A stretch of DNA of 64,000 nt from Allacma fusca. Taxonomy: Eukaryota; Arthropoda; Collembola; Symphypleona; Sminthuridae. Numbering within the stretch: the stretch's first letter is position 1; the number at the start of each line of letters is the position of its first letter. Shown here one piece after another: positions 11,581 to 25,176 of this stretch. The stretch covers positions 33,604,001-33,668,000 of the forward strand of contig OX359246.1 in the NCBI GenBank assembly GCA_947179485.1, read 5' to 3'. Under the pieces are notes generated by a model. That model did no database searches. It was not told the origin of the DNA and worked only from the letters and a program-made list of their open reading frames with translations. The position numbers were made by a program, and so were the translations under genes.

Positions 11581-13690
11581 ATTGTGTTACTAGATTCCAT
11601 ATCTTTTTTTGGAAGTGGTTAACTTTATTATACAAGTTAAATTATATGCAAGCTTTAGACTTCTAAGAGCAGAGGTTTGGAAAATACATGCAATTTATCA
11701 TTAAAATACAATGACTCTTCGCGAAAAAAACAGCCTACATTCCATATTCCTTCATTCGGTTTAAAAAATCGACCTTTTTCCAATGCCTGGAATTGACTAC
11801 ACTTCACAAGGAAAAGCATGTGCGGAATGACTAGATTACGCTATTCCTGGGAATGGCAGACTTGATTAGACCATTTGCAGCTCTACACTTAAAAGATTAT
11901 ATTTATGCTGGACAAAATTTTCTTTGAAAAAACCTTAGTTTTCAAATGTACATCCCACCCAGAAAGGCTTTATGTTTACGAATGTAGTTTGCTCAAGGTT
12001 AAAAATGACAATTTTTACATGCCCTAGTGGAGGGACCTTCGCAGAGCTCTTTTTCCCCTTGTCACGACCTTTGCAAACGTGGTGTAAGGGGATGTTCTGA
12101 TCAGGTGAAAATAATTGTGACAAACCGATGAGTTCCAGCATTTTTGCCCATAGGAAGAAAATTGCTCATAAAAGGTTTTTTGCATCGGTTCGGATGATTT
12201 TCATAACCGAACCGTTTGTCGGTTATCCGAATAACCGAGACAGTATTGCACATTTTATCAGTGAAAACTTCATTCGAAACAGATAGATATTTAATAAAAT
12301 CTTTTCTGAAAATCTTTGTTTCAATGAAAATGTCGTTCAAACTAAAAACAACAAATTGTTGTTTTTACTTTGAATAATAATGTTTTATAATTTTTAATTA
12401 ATAATAATTTTTAATTTTAATTTTTTGTAATCAATTATTTGATAAAAATTATTACACTAATGTTTATCGAATTCTACCCATTATTTAACTTCAAACGACA
12501 ATTAAAAATCTAAAGACCAAATCTCCAGTAAGACCAAATGGTCCGAAACCTCGCTTTTCATCATCATCCTTTTTGAAGGCTCATTGCTCCCGGCAGTTTC
12601 TGCTCTTATTACGAAGTCGGAGGTTTCCACTGATGGACTATTAGTTGTAGTAATAAGGCACTTATTTAATTTAAGCTAAAAATTAAATAATGGTGTTTGA
12701 AATAATGAACATGAAAGTGATGAACAAATGTATGCCTGCTCGCGGTCCATGCGTTGTGCTTTCTAAATATTTTGCAGTTACATAATGAAACAATCGCTTT
12801 CTCGAGAAATTCATGCTACAGCCATTCTCGATTATGATTTGGTACACATTTTAGGAACGAAATTCAAAATCGGTTATCCGTCGGTTTAACCGAGCCATAC
12901 CTCGGCAAAAATCATATCTCTACTTTTGAACAATTTGTAGTATAAAATAATTATCCCACTATGTACTTTGTATTTCATATACCATTATGAAAAATAGCAT
13001 GGGAGATACTGGTAATTCATAATATTTACGATCAGTCGTTACTTTTCTCGTTCTGTTTACGTATGTTATTTTTTCTGTTTTCAAAGGGGAGTACGACAGC
13101 GGCATGAAATTCTTGCAAGTGCTCATTGTCTTCCCGGCAGATTTGTGTCGGTTTGCACTTTTATGATGCTACAGACCAGATTCCCTTCATTTCCAGATAA
13201 TTGTAAAGAATTTTCATACATGCACTAATCGGGTAAAATTTCCAACTAAAGGGATTCAAAAATCAGGCCGAATTTTGTGACACAAGACGGTTATAAAAAT
13301 GATATTTGTTAATTACAAGGAGCCAGACGCTAACTTGGATTCTTGTACAAGTAATAACCTATGGGTTTATTAAGCATATCTCGAAAATAATAACTACGAT
13401 ACTTTCATTATTCTTAACAAACAAAAACATGATTTTGAATTAAAATTGGGAAATATCAAATGTCAAATACCGCCCTTCAAATTCTACTTACTTAAGGCTT
13501 AATCAGGACAACCCATTTAAAGGTATTAATATGCCAAATCTTAAAAAATATGACCCTTCACATTGGAGATGCACATACAGATAGTATGGAATTTATGTTA
13601 TCTATTTTTCGTGAGCTTTAGCCTTGCTTGTTGTCTTATTCCCCCCTTTGATTTTTCTAGAAGTATTATTCTATAATGTACAGGGTGGCT
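11581..13690. other. Gene-poor stretch with a cggttatccg motif array
   Basis: No exon-like open frames were found. Two clusters of cggttatccg / taaccga repeats at about 12183-12242 and 12868-12906 resemble the subterminal arrays of the MITEs elsewhere in the window and may be the two ends of one element. The outer ends (near 12130 and 12925) match only loosely and no target duplication could be set. Confidence 0.35.
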
Positions 13691-13754
13691 ATTAAACTTG
13701 ACCCACCGAGGTTCCCCAAGATCTAATAGTATTTTGTACTACAATTATAGCTAG

Positions 13755-13940
13755 GGATTGTCGATTTGAAAATGCCATGACATATTGGGCATCATGCCTG
13801 CCCAAAATGCCCTTATATTTTGGGAATTTTCAACTTTGGGCAATTACGTAGATTTTGGGCATATTCGGCACGGGGATTTTGGGCATTTTCATTCCTGGGC
13901 ATATTTGGCATTTTGGGCATCTTCAATTCAAATTTTCCAG
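13755..13940. repeat. gggcatttt motif array, relative of the 27382 MITE
   Basis: The stretch begins with gattgtcgatttgaaaatgcc, closely matching the left ends at 3931 and 27382, and continues as tandem variants of ttgggcatttt up to about 13935. It appears to be a third, truncated member of the same MITE family. I found no right end or target duplication. Confidence 0.6.
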
Positions 13941-16096
13941 CCGATTACCTTTCCCAGACGTTATAGGTCACTGCTGCTACTTGCACTAGGTACTACTGCA
14001 AACTGCCCAGCACACATTGTTATAACTAAAAACAATTACTCGACGTTTTTAACATACTGGTAAATAAATCCGGTCAGTAGACAATTGTAGGAGTTGTTGC
14101 AGTTTTGAAACCTCTAACCATTGTTGCTAATTGACGGGTGGTTAAACAGTTCAACATTGAAATTGTTCCCGAATTATTTTTAATTTAGTAGTCAAACAAA
14201 ACTCACATTTTGGTATGCAATAAACTATGCCAACCTCGAAGTACTAGTATTACTCGTTCTGGAGATTTTATTTTGTAGCCTGCTGACATGTCTGACAAGT
14301 TTTGACTGGTTTACATTTCGAAGCTCTGCAACACAACGCAATTACTTTATCTTTGGGTAGGGGATGAGAACATTTAATGTGTCTGTATAAGCACTGAATA
14401 TTGTGTTTGCAACGGTTCAAAACAATCTTTTGTCCATCAGTTTACAACACTGAACTTTATATACACAGGAAACACCTGAGAGAGTACGATTATTATGAGC
14501 AAAGGGATGTAAAAATATCTGCCAGTACATTGAGAATCCACCATGGTTTATTGTTGTATACATAATTTTTATTTATTTCTGATGATCATTTAATCATGCG
14601 AATATAAGGGGAACACAATCCACCAATGAGAGGAAGACCATATAATATAATTATAATCTATATTCAGCTTGATATTTTTAACCCACGCCCTTACAACCTT
14701 TAGATATGTTCTTCTTGCAATAGGCCTTTAATTATTAACCTTTTCCAACTGGAAATCCATATAAAGGAAAATGACTGTACACCACCAGCTTAGTCGTACC
14801 CACAATTTCTACCTATAAAATGTATGCCCGCATTCTGTGATAGTTCAAAATGTATCGTACTTATTAGAAGGCATATGGTAATGTAAGTGTCCTACCTGTG
14901 ATTCTTAGCAATCACAGATCACTTTTAATATTCCATAAACTATAATACAATAAACTCTAGCTATATTGGATACCCTTATAAGAGATTTTTCGATATAAGG
15001 GATCGGGATTTGCAGTCCCGATTCCCATTTACACAATGTATAACACTATGCTTACAAGGGATTAATGTTTATAAGGGAATTGTGCATTCCAGGTCAATTC
15101 CTCCTAATCAAGGTAAGTTACTATCAGCTTAACAATTACTATATTTCATAATATACTGCTTTCATAAACAAAACGCACAGTACGTAATTGTATGTATCTG
15201 TCCAGTGAAGAAAATTTACTTAACAACCAAAGAAAACTTTATTACCGGAAATGGGAAGGATTTTAAAACATGATTTTTTCCCGGAGACTCAGTGACTGAT
15301 TATGCAATTGATTGTGAATGAGGTTAAATTTGTGTAATGAAAATGTTGCTGAAAATCTAATTTGTAGAGGAAGCTCCGGCGCATAAAGGAATGCCATTAG
15401 TTCCTCACATCTACTGGTATGTACATATGTGCATATTAGGAATTTGGTGCGGAGATCCAGGAATTAAGCAAAGAAACAAACGAAGGAGTGATTTCATGAA
15501 TGATGTCTGAATGAAAAGAAGACAGCAGTGGTGACGGTGAAAGTGGTAGTTTGAGCAGTGAAAGATTTAAAACGCCATGGAAGCCTAAAACCATGTTTTG
15601 CCGAACTGAAATAGTGGATATTGTATTCCTACACTTCTCATGCTGAACTATTTCTCTTTATATTATATTATTATTATTTATATTGACCTCTTTACCAATG
15701 ATATTCCAATGCAAGCTCAGACAAGTATTCAACGTAATAATTAACATTATAACTTTATTACAGCACTATGACAAGAAGCATTTACCTTAGCCTTTTGCTA
15801 GTTGTGAGCTACTTGAACCTTGTATGTATCTGGTAGTAAATGTTACTGAACATATAATTACGAAATTAGAAGCACTCAGTTACAAATAGAACTTTTGCTG
15901 CTTACCCAACGGGAAAGCTAATATAGTTTATTTATTTTGTTTATGAATAAATTATTGAAAGCTGGAAATTATTTAAAGTAATTACTTGTGATGAATAGTT
16001 ATTTCGTAATTGGCAATAATGTTAGCATCAGGGCACACCCAAAAATAATGAAATGATTACCCATCATATTGTCATGCTTCAAAAGGACAAAATTTA

Positions 16097-16885
16097 TCAA
16101 GATTTGAGCAATTCACTGAAAACACTATCCATAGTGTCAGCATATTTCTGGTAGCCAGGGGTTTCCAAATGTAACTGATCACCTTCGAACAGCGGTTGAT
16201 CAACAACGCCAAAAGCGGTAGCAAATTGGTGCCACATATCTAAGAAATGAATGCGGTTTCCATCGTGGAACTTGGAGATCTTGATGTTGATGTCAGCAAT
16301 GGTTTCGAAAAACGTGGCATTTTGTCTGGGAAGAACTCCAAGAAGCAGAATTTTACTATTCGGAAGAAGTTCAAGAAGCAAGTCAACAACGGTTCTGATC
16401 CCTCTCACAGTGTCATCAGGAGTATCTTTCGGGTCACCTCCAATGTTGTTAGTTCCGATGTTAAGTACAATCAATTTGGGGTTGAGATCTTTAACCTCGC
16501 CATCTTGAATACGGAAAAGCAAATGCTCTGTTCTGTCACCACCGATCCCATAGTTAAAGGTTCCCAAGAGAGCATATTTGCTATAGTGGATTTCTCTGTC
16601 AGCTCTAAACCAATTCTCGGTGAGGGAATCTCCGTAGAAAAGAATCTTGATGTCGTTGGGATATCTACTGGTGGTTTCAACAAAACTCCTGTGTTTCGGA
16701 AGCCACCACGACTCTGATCTGGTCTCAGGAATCCATGGAATACCTAGAATTAGTAAAATATCCCCGGTCAAGAGGTTGTAAAAAAGGCTACCACAAACAA
16801 AGCTATTTTGTAAAATTTAGAATTGATTAATAGTTTTTATACCATGAGCTGAGCCCAAGAAAGCTAGAATCAGAACGGCCTTCAT
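16097..16885 (-). CDS. Secreted PAF-acetylhydrolase IB-like SGNH esterase
   Basis: There are two exons, 16885-16843 and 16743-16097, joined G|GT in phase 1, giving 229 residues. Exon 1 encodes a signal peptide (about 15 residues, hydrophobic LILAFLG core), so the product should be secreted. That is unlike the cytosolic PAFAH1B2/B3 subunits it otherwise resembles. The SGNH blocks are all present: FYGDSLTENW (nucleophile Ser), GIGGD, NIGTNN and DQLHLETPGY (Asp/His). Predicted activity is hydrolysis of a short acyl ester or acetyl group; the substrate is unknown. The start is set by the signal peptide and the TATA box. A 3' fragment copy lies at 2934-3236 and downstream-flank copies at 2290-2940 and 59195-59520. 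Family assignment is firm, secretion is inferred. Confidence 0.9.
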
Positions 16886-16963
16886 GTTGCAAGCGTAAAT
16901 GATTTAATAGTATCCGCCGTAAAGTACAAAGATAGTCTGTGTTTTAGGACCACATTTGACCAG

Positions 16964-16973
16964 CTATATATAC
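16964..16973 (-). promoter_or_regulatory. TATA box of the PAF-AH-like gene
   Basis: On the minus strand, gtatatatag lies about 80 bp upstream of the ATG, in a plausible position for a TATA box with a short 5' leader. The left duplicate lacks this region. Confidence 0.55.
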
Positions 16974-18238
16974 TTTGAAAATTTTAAGTACACAGCATTA
17001 GAACCTACCATTGATTATTGCTGATCACACTAACACATGCTAGGTTTTTAGTAAATTATCAGCTGATAATAACTATGTCTACCTGGGCACTGATTTTAGC
17101 AAGTGAGTTCATACTTAAATATGTACATATTCAAAGGTCTTCATCAAGATTAAAACGCAATAGACATGTTTACTTATGCTTTTCGTAAAAAATTGTTGCT
17201 CAAACAGTTCTGATGAAAACCCAAAATGTTTTCACCAAAGATTGTACTGATGCATATCACAAGGACAGTTTGTTGATTCCCGAAGTTTAGGAAGAATATA
17301 GCACCTTTTACAAGCACAAAATATACACATGTACATATGTAAAATTGCTTTCATTTCGTGGGTATTCGTGTTTTGTTCGAGGTTTCCTAATACAATAAAT
17401 TTATGATTGTAATTATCAGTAGATATATGAAAACTATTTCGGAAGTAATTAAAAACAACTACCTAACGATGAGAACTATGGACACTCACTATGGAACGTT
17501 AATAACATGGTAGCATAAATGCAAATAATTCATAATAAACTAAAAAACGTCAACAGTGATAATAATTATTATTATTTGTAATCACTTACGATTTGTTTTT
17601 ACTGGATTACATATATCTTGTTGCAAGCATTGTAATTCTCAGGAAATGATAATCCTTCCACTGGCTACATCCTACCAATGAAACAGTTTATGAAAAAAAT
17701 AGGTTGTAAGCAACAATATTTGTCATGCTGTCAGTCATTATGCATATGTATATAACTAATATACCTACAATTATTGCAAAATGTGAAAATAGATAAATTG
17801 TAAAAATTTCCTGAGAAATTTTAAAACAAGGTAATTATATCAATTATATTAATGAACATAAACATCCCAGAAACATAACAGCTTCCTTTAAAATAATTGC
17901 TTTTTCTCTGTAAACCCCAAAAATTGCGAAGTAAGCTCTAACATTTACAGCTGGTAAAATGTTCGTAGGACATCAACCTTAATTATTATGGTTTAGAATC
18001 ACTTACTTCATGGAACGTTCACAATTACCGTGCTTGAAACAGTTGAAATTCTCAGGAGAATATAGTTACATTGTTAGCTACAATAGATACTTATGTAATA
18101 CTGAAAGTGGAAGTCATTTGGTGTAGTTTTATAAATGTATTCTTTATCTGAAATGCCGTTGTTAAAATCTCTAGAATACTAGAATAATAATAAATTATTG
18201 CTGAGTAGCAATTAGCCATATATTAATTTAATTTAATG

Positions 18239-18505
18239 TGTATATTTTTCATTACAAAACAGCAGCTAAATATAGTGCCCGTCATGGGTGCAAAAACGTT
18301 GCACCCGCGGTCCCGGAGAAAAACTTCGGGTTCAGAATGTTCTGCACCCACACCTGTTCCCAAAGTTTTGGGTGCGAAAATTTTGAACCCGGGTCCAATT
18401 ATCATTTTACTTAACCCAAACCTGCACCCCACGCCGAACACAATTATAAAAAGTTGTGGACCCACACGCGGTCCCAAACCCATTCAACCCGAACTCCAAC
18501 CATAA
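18239..18505. repeat. gggtgc / acccgaac motif array (probable truncated MITE)
   Basis: Dense variants of gggtgca, acccgcggtccc and cccaaa occur in inverted orientation within 270 bp. This sequence is absent from the equivalent point of the left duplicate (about 3420), so it arrived after duplication or was lost there. It begins tagtgcccgtcatgggtgc, similar in style to hAT ends, but I found no matching right terminus. Confidence 0.5.
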
Positions 18506-18838
18506 TCGAACCACAAGTCAAATCTACAAATCAACCAATTCTGCATGCCGTAGTAAATCGTAATTTGATTTGCATGGATTTTTTGAAAAAATTCTAAGAT
18601 TCTTTTAATTTTCACGCGACGGTATCAAACTATTGTTTAAAAAGTTACCTAGCATGTAAACATTTTTAGTTCGACGTATAAGTTGACGCTTACATATGTG
18701 TACTAAAATGGTCTTAAGCATGCATGCCACTTTGGGGGAAAGTTGAATAATTAAACTTTATTCAAGTTCAGCTCATTTTATTTTCTTCCATGCAGCGTTC
18801 ACACTCACTCAAATCATTGATTATACCATTCATACTCA

Positions 18839-19330
18839 CAAGTAAACATTTTTTGGTGTCCCCTCCAGATTTTCAAAATTCAACCAAAACTAGTTTGCTC
18901 ATACCCTGAGTACTGCTTTAAGTCACACCTGCCGCCTGAAAAATCCTTCGTAGTTTTTTTTAAAAAATTGGCGCGAAGTCAATTTGTCCTGAAATTCAAA
19001 ACTGGAATTTTTAAATGGCATTTAACATGGAGAATTACAAGTTTCACGTACCCCCCCCACCTTCGAAAAGTTGACGTTTTTTGTCAAACGGTATTCCATA
19101 TCCCAGTACCCTGCTACTTCTTCTGCCAACAATATAATCAGCTAAATGGGTATATTAACGACATTAAGGTTAGGAATTGACCATTCTAGGAATAACAGTA
19201 ACCAATGCTGGAATGAGTTGGCCATTGAAAATTTGTAACCAGACCCGAAAAACTGCTTGTTTAATTTTCAGCTGAAAATGAATATTCGAAATAAACGATT
19301 TTGAACTCATTTTATCAATTGCCATATTAG
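18839..19330 (+). repeat. Left terminal inverted repeat of the EnSpm-like element
   Basis: Alignable to the reverse complement of 25975-26465. It includes an eight-C run near 19052; the partner has a longer G run (about 26240-26252), a typical slippage difference. Otherwise the arms differ by only scattered changes. Confidence 0.88.
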
Positions 19331-20298
19331 AACATTTTTCCGTAATGTCTTTGATATTTGGGATTGCTGCTGGGAATTAACGAATAAGCTAATAGTAAAA
19401 ATTGGTTTGAGTAATGAAGATATATTTTCTAGCTTGAATATATTTTAGATCTAGAAATAAGTACGGGCTGAAATATCTGGAAATTGACGTTCTAGAAAAT
19501 CTAGAAAAATCAAATCATGTTTAGAAACTAGAATATACCGGCTCTGTGGGATTTAACAATGTCTAGCAAAGGTTGGAAATCAGGTAGCCTAATATATCAT
19601 TTATCAGCAGAGCAGCGTTATGGCAGATCCGCTGTTAATAATTTTTTTTACCATTTGTAAAAAATTCCATGGTGATAGATTTCAATGATATACATTGTAA
19701 ATATATTTCCTATCACAAATACTCGAGTCTTGGAACCTACAAACCCTTTATATCAGTTGAATAACTTTAACGTCGTCACATTTCTGATTTCTAAAATTTT
19801 CTGAAGTCAATGTGAAGCATATAAAATTTTAAATGTCGTGTTCCAGGTATGAAAAGGTATAGAAAAAAGGCAGCGAACTAAAGTCATCCCGATTTGACAA
19901 ATTGTTTTCAGTTTGGCAACTAAGGAAAACCATTTTAAGAATTGGCAAATTTTTCCCAAATTACCCGTGTGAAAAAAGCTACGCAATTTGTGCAGGAAAT
20001 GCCGCCCGTTTTGTGCACAACATGCCGCACCGTTATTTGGCGCATTCATTGCGCAAATATTTATGCATAACAATTAGGTCCAAAATATTCGGACACAAAG
20101 CAACCGTGCTTATTGTTAGCTCATATTGTTTAGGTCTAAATTAAAAACTAAATTGCAATTATGTTAGATATGTTAGGTATGCACATTTAAACTACTATAA
20201 AGATGAAATTAAAGAGAGACCATTTTTATTTTTTGCAAGATTAGGAAATTTTATTTCAAACCCCAATTTTATTAGAATTGCCTGAAACAGTATTGCAA

Positions 20299-21929
20299 TT
20301 AAACTGAACAATCATTTTGAGCTTTAGCTTTTGAATTTTCCTCTCTGAAATAGTCCGAAAGGGACTTGATGATTTTAGTTTTGGCTGCTTTGCGCTTTTT
20401 TAAGAGCTTTGAACTTGATCCCTGTTCGATCTCAAGGCCATATGTTTTGAGGCATAGTGCTAAAATAATAAATATTTATAAAGGTCGTTAGTTAAAATCA
20501 TTTTGATTTACATTTAGTTCGAGCAAACTGAAAACAGTTAGGATAGTACAAACTAAACTAATATGTACAGTACATACCGATGATAGAATCGCGTTTTCGA
20601 GGATCAACTGCTGGAAGTGGGATGTGATCTTTATCCGCTGTGCTTTTCCTTCCCAACAAAGAATGACCAATTATATCCTCCGGTTTGAAAGCGCGTCGAA
20701 AAAGATTACGAGCGAAAAATGTTATACTCGGAGACATTGTTTTCAAGGCTGAGATTTCGCTTCGGTAAAGCTTTAATCCAGAACCGTCACCAATACTTTC
20801 ATAGAGCTATAGAAAAATTAGTAAATTTGCTAATAATAATGGATTTTGGAAAAAAATTTGGATCACGGATAGAATTTGTCAGAAATTAGTCAAACGAAAA
20901 TGCTAACATCATCACGGTTGCATTGAGTGTGAGCATCTTTCACTTCTTTATACTTCTTCCGTAGATTTTGCAACTTTTCCTTTGTTTTGAAGTACTTAGC
21001 TGTAAGGAAATATTTAAAAAATGCCTCGTGAGTCACCTATTTAGGAAATTGTGAAGCTAAATAACCCTGGTTAAATGGAGATTAAAACAATTTACGTAAT
21101 TTGGTGACTCACATTTCCACTCCTCAATCTCATCCGATGAACCTTGACAAACGTGAGGCAATGTTTGATTGGTCGAGTCATCGTTGCCAATACTTTCCAA
21201 AACTAATTGTATATTTTGGGCACGAGACGTCTTGAAATTGGTCACATGTGCAGTTTCTACAAGAACATAAATGTTATTACAATTTTAGAAAACAATATGT
21301 ATCTGACAAAAAGAGTGAGGACAACAAGACCCAACATTCAAAATGAAACAACTAACAATGAGAGTTCAAACGTACGCGTGAATGTAGACGATGATGCAAA
21401 TGGTTCTACTGCCGGGAGAACACTGCTGTCACAATTACTGTCCCTCAGTTTTCTTTTTACTAAATATTTAAACACATAACAAGTAATTAATTAAGGTATA
21501 CATTACTAACATAGTACATTTTGTAAGATACTTTTAAAATGTATTATTTATTCGACGATTTGGAAGTTCTTCAACTTGAGCTTGCTCTTCAGCCAGCTTA
21601 TCCGCTTGTTGTTCCAGGTAACCAAAATCCGAGCCTGTAATAAAAAATATATATCGATAATATCATTATTGTTATTTATTGGAATTACATACATAATTTA
21701 TAACTTGCTACATTCCAACCAACCAAATTTTACTATGAAATATAGTTTCAGACGTAAACTTACAGGTTTCAATTACGATGGCTTGATGAGTCCTTCTTTT
21801 CCAAAGTATTCCAACGGTCCTGCCAATTAAATCATTACTCTGTCGTAATGTACCGTCGGCTAGTTTTTCTCGGGGCACAACTGACCAGGATTTGGGCTTC
21901 TCTTTAATCCATTGCACTAGTAAATGCAT
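20299..21929 (-). CDS. BEN-domain accessory protein of the EnSpm-like element (multi-exon)
   Basis: Exons with good splice sites are 21929-21764 (ATG at 21929, donor GTAAGT), 21634 to about 21550, possibly about 21430-21370, 21256-21113, 20999-20908, 20806-20578 and 20459-20299 (stop TAA). Phases agree for the first junction (1) and for the last three. The middle junctions are uncertain. The 20806-20578 exon has the pattern of a BEN domain, with a central block FFARNLFRRAF, then a short G-x-S-L-x-G-R-K stretch and an LPAVDP-R motif. BEN domains bind DNA or chromatin proteins, so a role in target or terminus recognition or in silencing is possible. The C-terminus is Lys-rich. No frame break is visible, unlike the transposase. 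Confidence 0.55.
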
Positions 21930-22230
21930 TTTGAAATTCTCAAATAAATTGTATTTAAAGTGTGCAATGAATGTCGAACATAGCTGAAATGGCTGGTGTA
22001 ATATTCTCAAGCAGACAAGGATCTCAAATGGCAGTTACAATTATTTCTTTGTAAATTCTGCTCAGGTGCTACTGTATTCCCGCGCCAACCATCGGCGGGA
22101 ACTCAACTTTTTTTCAATGACAGTTCTACCAGTGAATTGTATTCCAATAAATTAAACAAGTTGTATTAAAGTGGTTACCTTTATTAGCATTGTCTTTTCA
22201 TCGTTGTGAGGAGAGCAAAATGTGGTTAAA

Positions 22231-25176
22231 ATGGGACGATATAAAAAATACTGCAATTCATCCAAACCACTGTTAAATATTCCCAAGAGGACAATGCAAC
22301 GATTTTTGAAGGTCTGTAAGTTGTCAAGTTTTTATTTAAATTAAGTAAAAGTAATTAAATATCATATTTTTTAAAAAAAATAATGTAATGTTAATGCATG
22401 CATACAGAAGCAAGTGGAGTTATCTGATGGAGGGCCAACATGTAATAACGACGGTGTGCAACTTAATTCGACCTACGGAATGAATTTAATGGTACGACAT
22501 AATTTTAGAATAAGTCATAAAAAATTTGTTTTGAAATTTTGGGAGCACATTCAGGTGTTCAATAATGCTCTTTAACCTATTTTGACAGGATCAAATCGAA
22601 AATCCTGGATACAGTACTGCTGATTGTCAAGATATGCTGGCAGATTCGGATCGCTATGAAACAAGCTCGCAATCAGAATTGGACACATCTTCTGATGAAA
22701 GCTCTACCGAACATAACAGCGGAAAAGCTGACAGAGTAATTTATATGGCTTATGAAATTTAAAAGGATTAAATGTCGCCAGTTACGTAGTCACTAATTTA
22801 AGTCAAATATGCATTTACTATTCGTATTTTGATGATACTATATCAGAATGACTTTGGATCGTTGAGACATCCTGAACAGTGCAAATATTTCTGTACATTG
22901 CCGCAATATTGCTAAATATTTTAGTTCCAACAGTTCAAGAGTGCAAAAGTTTAAAATTAATTGATATCTTTAAACATTGTAGGGAGAAGGAATTTATCCG
23001 GGTTCAAGAATATCGGCAACGGAAAGTAGAATGCTAATTTTGGCTTTTGTTCATCGATACAACTTGACCCGTCAAGCTACAAATGGCCTCCTTGAATTAA
23101 TTGAATTTCATTTACCTATGGGGGGCGGACTTCATTCCAGCAAGTACATGCTTCAAAAGACACTGAAATCAAATGGGATGGAATGGGGAAAACATTATTA
23201 TTATTATTATTTAAGCTATGTTCGAATAATATTGGTTCAAGAAGTCAATATTGCAAAAATTGTACACCTTTAACGCCTGTCAAAAATGATCAATTCGATA
23301 ATTTTTTTCTGATGGCTAATCTAGAAGAAAGTCTTAAAAATGTTTTAGAGCAAAATCAACAGCATTTGAAGGAGTTACCATTACGAAAACCTCAATCAGC
23401 TGAATTAATATCTGATATTGTAGATGGGGAAAATTACAAACAATTGGGAGTTCTGCCAAAGGATATTACTTGCACCTTTAACACCGATGGTGTTTCCCCA
23501 TTCAAGTCTTCGAACTATCAATTATGGCCGCTATTCATATCGATTAATGAATTGCCATACAAAATTCGAAGACACTGCTGTATTTTAGTCGCCATTTGGT
23601 TTGGATATGAAAAGCCAAATTTTACAACTTTTTTGAAACCAGAGGTTCAGGAATTTAATACTCTTAGCAAAACAGGTCTCACTTGGAGTTTTCAATTAAA
23701 ATTTATAAACAGTAAAGTAAGTAAGTAAACCATTGTTTGTTGCCGATTCACCTGCCCGAAGTTCAGCTTTAGGCATGACCCAGCACGATGGGAAGTACAG
23801 CTGCCCACATTGCCTAAACCCTGGAGAAACCCTCTGGATAACCGAAACAACGCACAAATCAATTATGCCAATCTTAAAACCAGAGCCAGAATTGCGGACA
23901 CAAAATAATGTAATATCCGCTCTACGAGAGCTGAAAGCAGCTCTTTTCAAAGAAGAAAATATTAAGAGCAAATTTGGGATTATTGAAGCTTCCGAACTAC
24001 TTTGCCTTCAGAAATTCGACATTGCTTCTGGTATTGCTTATGACTACATGCACTCCAATTTGTTGGGTATCCTAAAATATTTCACACTGGCGTTATTTGA
24101 CTCCAAGAATTCAAGTGAGCCTTATTACATTGGCAATAAAGTTAAAGCTTTGGATAAATTGTGTGCAAAAATCACAGTTCCTAGCGATTTGCCACGTACG
24201 TTTAGGAATATATCGCAAATAAGCTACTGGAAAGCAAGTGAATGGAGGATATGGCTGTTTATTGGTCCGACACTGCTTAAGGAAGTTTTACCAGAACAGT
24301 ACCGGTTACATTTACAAACAATTTTGTATTGCTTCGTATTTACTCTTAAAGGACACCGTTTCTTTTCAAGATATTGATAAATCTGACACACTGTTCAAAG
24401 AATTTACATCAGCAGTAATCGGGATTTATGGGAAAAGATTTTTAACGTATAATCTGCATATTACGTTACATGCACCACTCATTGTTAGGCGCTGGGGACC
24501 TCTGTGGTGCTACTCCACATTTGCCTTCGAACATCAAAATGGCCGAATGAGCAAATTAATAAATGGAACTAAATTCGTTGCTTCAGAAATCACAAGAAAG
24601 CTTTCTGACGAATTTGCACTGACAAAAATGGCAATTGAAACATTCCTATCAGGAACGCAAGCTGAAGACTTCTTTAACTCAATGCTTTGTAACAAAAAGT
24701 ATTTCAAAACAGCATTGAAGATTCCAGATTTTGTGTTTATTGGTTCCTCAAAACCGTATTATTTTAGTAGCGACGAAATTCGAAAGTTAGATATACAAGG
24801 ACTTACAGGCATAACACAAGGTATGGCGTTCAAGAATGTTATTTTTAATTCTTTAAAATTTAGTGTTCAAAAAACTAATTTCACTCGAATCAGTGATTGC
24901 ATAATGGACCTAAATAACAAGTTTTACATAATAAAAGGGCTGATTGCGATTGATGCAGGAATTTTAAAGGATGTGATTCTCGTTGTTAATAAATTAACTG
25001 TGATGCCATTAACAACAATATGTAGTTGCTACAGAGTTTCAAATATTTCTGAAACTATGGTCTTAAAACGATCACCTGGGAAATCAATAGTTAATTCCAA
25101 GTTTATAATTATTTATGGTGATGATGAATATCTAAAGTATATAGTCAGGTTACCAAATATTTCGGAATTAGATTAA
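22231..25176 (+). pseudogene. Transposase_21 (tnp2)-like transposase, frame-broken
   Basis: Exons 22231-22311, 22408-22491, 22589-22735 and 22983 onward all join in phase 0 at consensus splice sites, giving an acidic Ser-rich N-terminus. Conserved blocks follow: a Cys pair (YCKNC), NTDGVSPFKSSNYQLWP, FVADSPARSSALGM with a CPHC pair, DYMHSNLLGILKYF, and a C-terminal NLHITLHAP...GPLWCYSTF...E region. These are typical of the animal members of this family, which supply the acidic catalytic residues. Reading frame is lost three times: in a TTA/TAT microsatellite near 23195-23215, in an AGTA repeat near 23708-23728, and near 24340. The stop is at 25176 with AATAAA-like signals following. The product is presumably non-functional, so the element depends on another source. 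Confidence 0.75.

Larger units (their letters stand above)
14253..18215. repeat. Segmental duplication, right copy (PAF-AH locus, proximal part)
   Basis: This matches 710-3420 in order and orientation, including the sequence downstream of PAF-AH (14253-16080), the gene itself, and the block at about 17950-18215 (matching about 3250-3420). It continues, split by insertions, at about 18780-18838, 26466-26508, 26962-27600. The stretches 14253-16096 and 16990-18215 contain no gene other than PAF-AH. Confidence 0.85.

Noticed and set aside
18223-18505. Two overlapping open frames of 86-89 codons in the gggtgc array
   Set aside because: Both strands are open because of the inverted GC-rich motif array; there is no coding pattern.
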